Assembly (NCBI RefSeq): GCF_004797125.1
Contig: NZ_CP038810.1
Span: forward strand, 1,426,001 to 1,490,000
From: Flavobacterium sangjuense
GTDB lineage: Bacteria > Bacteroidota > Bacteroidia > Flavobacteriales > Flavobacteriaceae
Direction: 5' to 3'
DNA: 64,000 bases
Part shown: positions 62,376-64,000 of the stretch, one piece after another
Layout of the letters: the number at the start of each line of letters is the position of its first letter
Position numbering within the stretch: the stretch's first letter is position 1
Notes under the pieces: model-generated
What the model was told of the DNA's origin: nothing
Databases searched by the model: none
Seen by the model: only the letters and a program-made list of their open reading frames with translations
Made by a program: the position numbers and the translations under genes

Positions 62376-63647
62376 TTATTTAGTTATAGTTTGCTTCCTG
62401 TCAGGACCAACAGAGACAATCTTAATTGGCACTTCTAACTCGCCTTCTATAAACTCTATGTAGTCTTTTAGTTCTTTTGGTAAACTTTCAAAGGTGGTTA
62501 AACCGGTTAAATCCTGTTTCCATCCTTTGAATTCGGCATAAATAGGCGTAATGTTTTCTTCTTCAATATTAAATGGTAAATGATGAATTATTTCACCTTT
62601 ATAAGTGTAGCCCGTACAAACTTTCAAGGTTTCAAAGCCCGAAAGCACATCGCCTTTCATCATCATCAGTTGGGTTACACCGTTTATTTGTACCGCATAT
62701 TTCAACGCTACTAAATCGAGCCAGCCACAACGTCTTTTTCTTCCTGTAACTGAACCAAATTCGTTACCAACTTTTGCCATAATATCGCCTGCCTCGTCAA
62801 AATCTTCGGTAGGAAATGGTCCTGAACCAACACGTGTTGTATAGGCCTTGAAAATCCCAAAAACTTCTTTGATTTTATTCGGAGCGATTCCTAAACCTGT
62901 GCAGGCTCCGGCAGCTGTGGTATTAGATGAGGTTACAAACGGATAGGTTCCAAAGTCAACATCCAATAACGACCCTTGTGCGCCTTCGCATAGGATCGAT
63001 TTTCCTGCTTTTTGAGCTTGTGCCAAATATTCTTCGCTATCAATAAAATCCAATTTTTTTAAGTCTTCAATAGCTTCAAAAAATTCTTTTTCCAGTTCAG
63101 CTAAATTGTATTGAAGCTCCACACCATAAAAAGCAATCATGGATTCGTGCTTGTCAGCCAAAACTCTATATTTTTCTTTGAAATCAGCTAATTCAATATC
63201 GCCCACACGGATTCCGTTTCTACCGGTTTTGTCCATATACGTTGGTCCAATGCCTTTTAGTGTCGAGCCAATTTTGCCTTTTCCTTTTGCAATTTCAGAA
63301 GCGGCATCAAGCAAACGATGCGTAGGCAAAATTAAATGCGCTTTACGCGATATAAACAATTTTGATTTTAAATCAAGATTGAATTTGGCCAAACCATCAA
63401 TCTCACTTTTGAAAACTACAGGGTCAATCACGACACCGTTTCCTATAAGGTTGATGTTGTTGCCATGAAAAATCCCCGAAGGAATGGTTCTTAAAACATG
63501 TTTTATTCCGTCAAATTCTAAAGTGTGTCCGGCATTTGGTCCGCCCTGAAAACGAGCAATAATGTCGTATTTTGAGGTGAGAACATCAACAATTTTTCCT
63601 TTGCCTTCGTCACCCCATTGTAATCCGAGTAGTAAATCTACAGTCAT
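62376..63647 (-). CDS. purA: Adenylosuccinate synthetase
   Basis: Makes adenylosuccinate from IMP, aspartate and GTP, first committed step to AMP. The 423-residue protein has the GTP loop WGDEGKGKIVD with catalytic Asp13, His41 in GHTLEF, GIGPTYMDKTGRNGIRV, EGAQGSLLDVDFGTYPFVTSSNTTA and TTFESLPKELKDYIEFIE. Length is normal. It follows a small membrane protein gene and a fur-family gene on the same strand. Confidence 0.97.
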   Translation of the reverse strand: MTVDLLLGLQWGDEGKGKIVDVLTSKYDIIARFQGGPNAGHTLEFDGIKHVLRTIPSGIFHGNNINLIGNGVVIDPVVFKSEIDGLAKFNLDLKSKLFISRKAHLILPTHRLLDAASEIAKGKGKIGSTLKGIGPTYMDKTGRNGIRVGDIELADFKEKYRVLADKHESMIAFYGVELQYNLAELEKEFFEAIEDLKKLDFIDSEEYLAQAQKAGKSILCEGAQGSLLDVDFGTYPFVTSSNTTAAGACTGLGIAPNKIKEVFGIFKAYTTRVGSGPFPTEDFDEAGDIMAKVGNEFGSVTGRKRRCGWLDLVALKYAVQINGVTQLMMMKGDVLSGFETLKVCTGYTYKGEIIHHLPFNIEEENITPIYAEFKGWKQDLTGLTTFESLPKELKDYIEFIEGELEVPIKIVSVGPDRKQTITK

Positions 63648-63667
63648 TGTGTGTTGTTTGTGTGTAG

Positions 63668-63883
63668 TTAAGTGTTGTTTTTTTTCTTTGAAATATCTAA
63701 TTTAAAAAAGTAGTTTAATACTCCCAAGGTCAAGGCTGTAAAGAATGCAGTTAAAAGAAGTTTGAATGCAAATTCTAATGTAAAGCCTGAAAGTCCTTCA
63801 AAAAGTTCAATTACTATTTTATATACAATTATGAAAACGAATACGCCAATAAATGTCTTTTTAAAATAGTCGAATGGCTTCAT
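63668..63883 (-). CDS. Small membrane protein of unknown function
   Basis: A 71-residue protein with two helices (GVFVFIIVYKIVIELFEGL and FAFKLLLTAFFTALTLGVLNYFF) and a Lys-rich tail. Its ATG shares one base with the stop codon of the fur-family gene, so it is translationally coupled to it. It lies 20 bp upstream of purA. Confidence 0.65.
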   Translation of the reverse strand: MKPFDYFKKTFIGVFVFIIVYKIVIELFEGLSGFTLEFAFKLLLTAFFTALTLGVLNYFFKLDISKKKNNT

Positions 63884-64000
63884 TATAGTTGTTCTTTTTT
63901 ACTCGCATAGAAGTACAGCGAATGGTTGTGGATTTCAATACCAAATATTTCTTCGATGGTTTGTTTGATGGTTTGGATTCTTGGGTCACAAAACTCAATT
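63883..64000 (-). CDS. Fur-family transcriptional regulator, 5' part outside the window
   Basis: Only the last 38 residues are visible: IEFCDPRIQTIKQTIEEIFGIEIHNHSLYFYASKKEQL and stop. E.CDPRIQ...IE..FGI.I.NHSLY.Y is the C-terminal dimerisation and metal-binding part of Fur-family repressors, with the His and Cys/Asp typical of the family. The TAA stop overlaps the start of the next gene (TAATG). Whether it is Fur, Zur or PerR cannot be told. Confidence 0.8.
   Translation of the reverse strand, partial: IEFCDPRIQTIKQTIEEIFGIEIHNHSLYFYASKKEQL

Noticed and set aside
1..64000. tRNA, rRNA, CRISPR array or complete insertion sequence
   Set aside because: None recognised by eye on either strand; a covariance-model search would be needed to exclude a small RNA gene.

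Overview
The window comes from a low-GC member of the Bacteroidota, almost certainly a Flavobacterium or close relative. The signs are several secreted proteins with C-terminal type IX secretion (T9SS) sorting domains ending in a YPNP-type motif, a giant gliding/adhesion-type SprB-repeat protein, -7 promoter boxes of the form TAnnTTTG, a group III glutamine synthetase, and the neighbour sets clpS-prmA-tpiA and Fur-purA. I saw no rRNA, tRNA, CRISPR array, transposase, integrase or phage gene. Nearly everything is chromosomal housekeeping and envelope biology.

Layout. 1-8470: a truncated gamma-glutamyltransferase with an ACP phosphodiesterase-like gene, glmM on the plus strand, then a minus-strand run of an M20 amidohydrolase, two VOC proteins, a double SRPBCC protein and a DUF885 lipoprotein. 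8529-14854: an envelope polysaccharide block (flippase-like protein, small secreted protein, GT4 glycosyltransferase, YfhO-type membrane protein, DUF4834-type protein). 14959-17045: an overlapping pair, outer-membrane barrel plus GNAT-like protein. 17459-25525: an 8-kb surface adhesin gene with 25 in-register 222-bp repeats. 25724-30286: a TerC-like membrane protein and divergent glutamine synthetases (GSII-type and GSIII) with matching promoters. 30521-33085: three tandem double-OmpA-domain paralogues. 33121-38927: purM-like gene, a small membrane protein, and a 3.4-kb island of three secreted-protein genes bracketed by the intact 3' end of a DOPA-dioxygenase-type gene and a decayed copy of that 3' end. 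39002-46732: small membrane and unknown proteins, clpS, prmA, tpiA, a thioredoxin, a DoxX/thioredoxin fusion, a DUF1599 protein, then folP with a lipoprotein. 46751-52810: rlmH, aroE, a TonB-C-like protein, a TPR protein, a class III aminotransferase and an OstA/LptA-like protein. 52957-60724: a histidine kinase / LytTR regulator / leucine-rich T9SS protein operon, divergent from a secreted GH13 enzyme. 60791-64000: small proteins, purA, and the 3' end of a fur-family gene.

How it fits together. Surface and envelope functions dominate: T9SS cargo (adhesin, leucine-rich protein, DUF4874/DUF4832 glycosidase-like protein, repeat protein), OmpA-type peptidoglycan-binding proteins, polysaccharide export and LPS-transport-like proteins. 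Housekeeping genes cover nitrogen assimilation, purine, folate, shikimate and amino-sugar synthesis.

The most unusual signals are the nested repeat structure of the adhesin gene and its palindromic 5' leader, the island at the 3' end of the dioxygenase gene, and several intergenic families of 7- or 8-bp tandem repeats. I did not find a clearly new multi-gene system. The kinase-regulator-leucine-rich operon and the OmpA triplet are the best candidates for undescribed modules.
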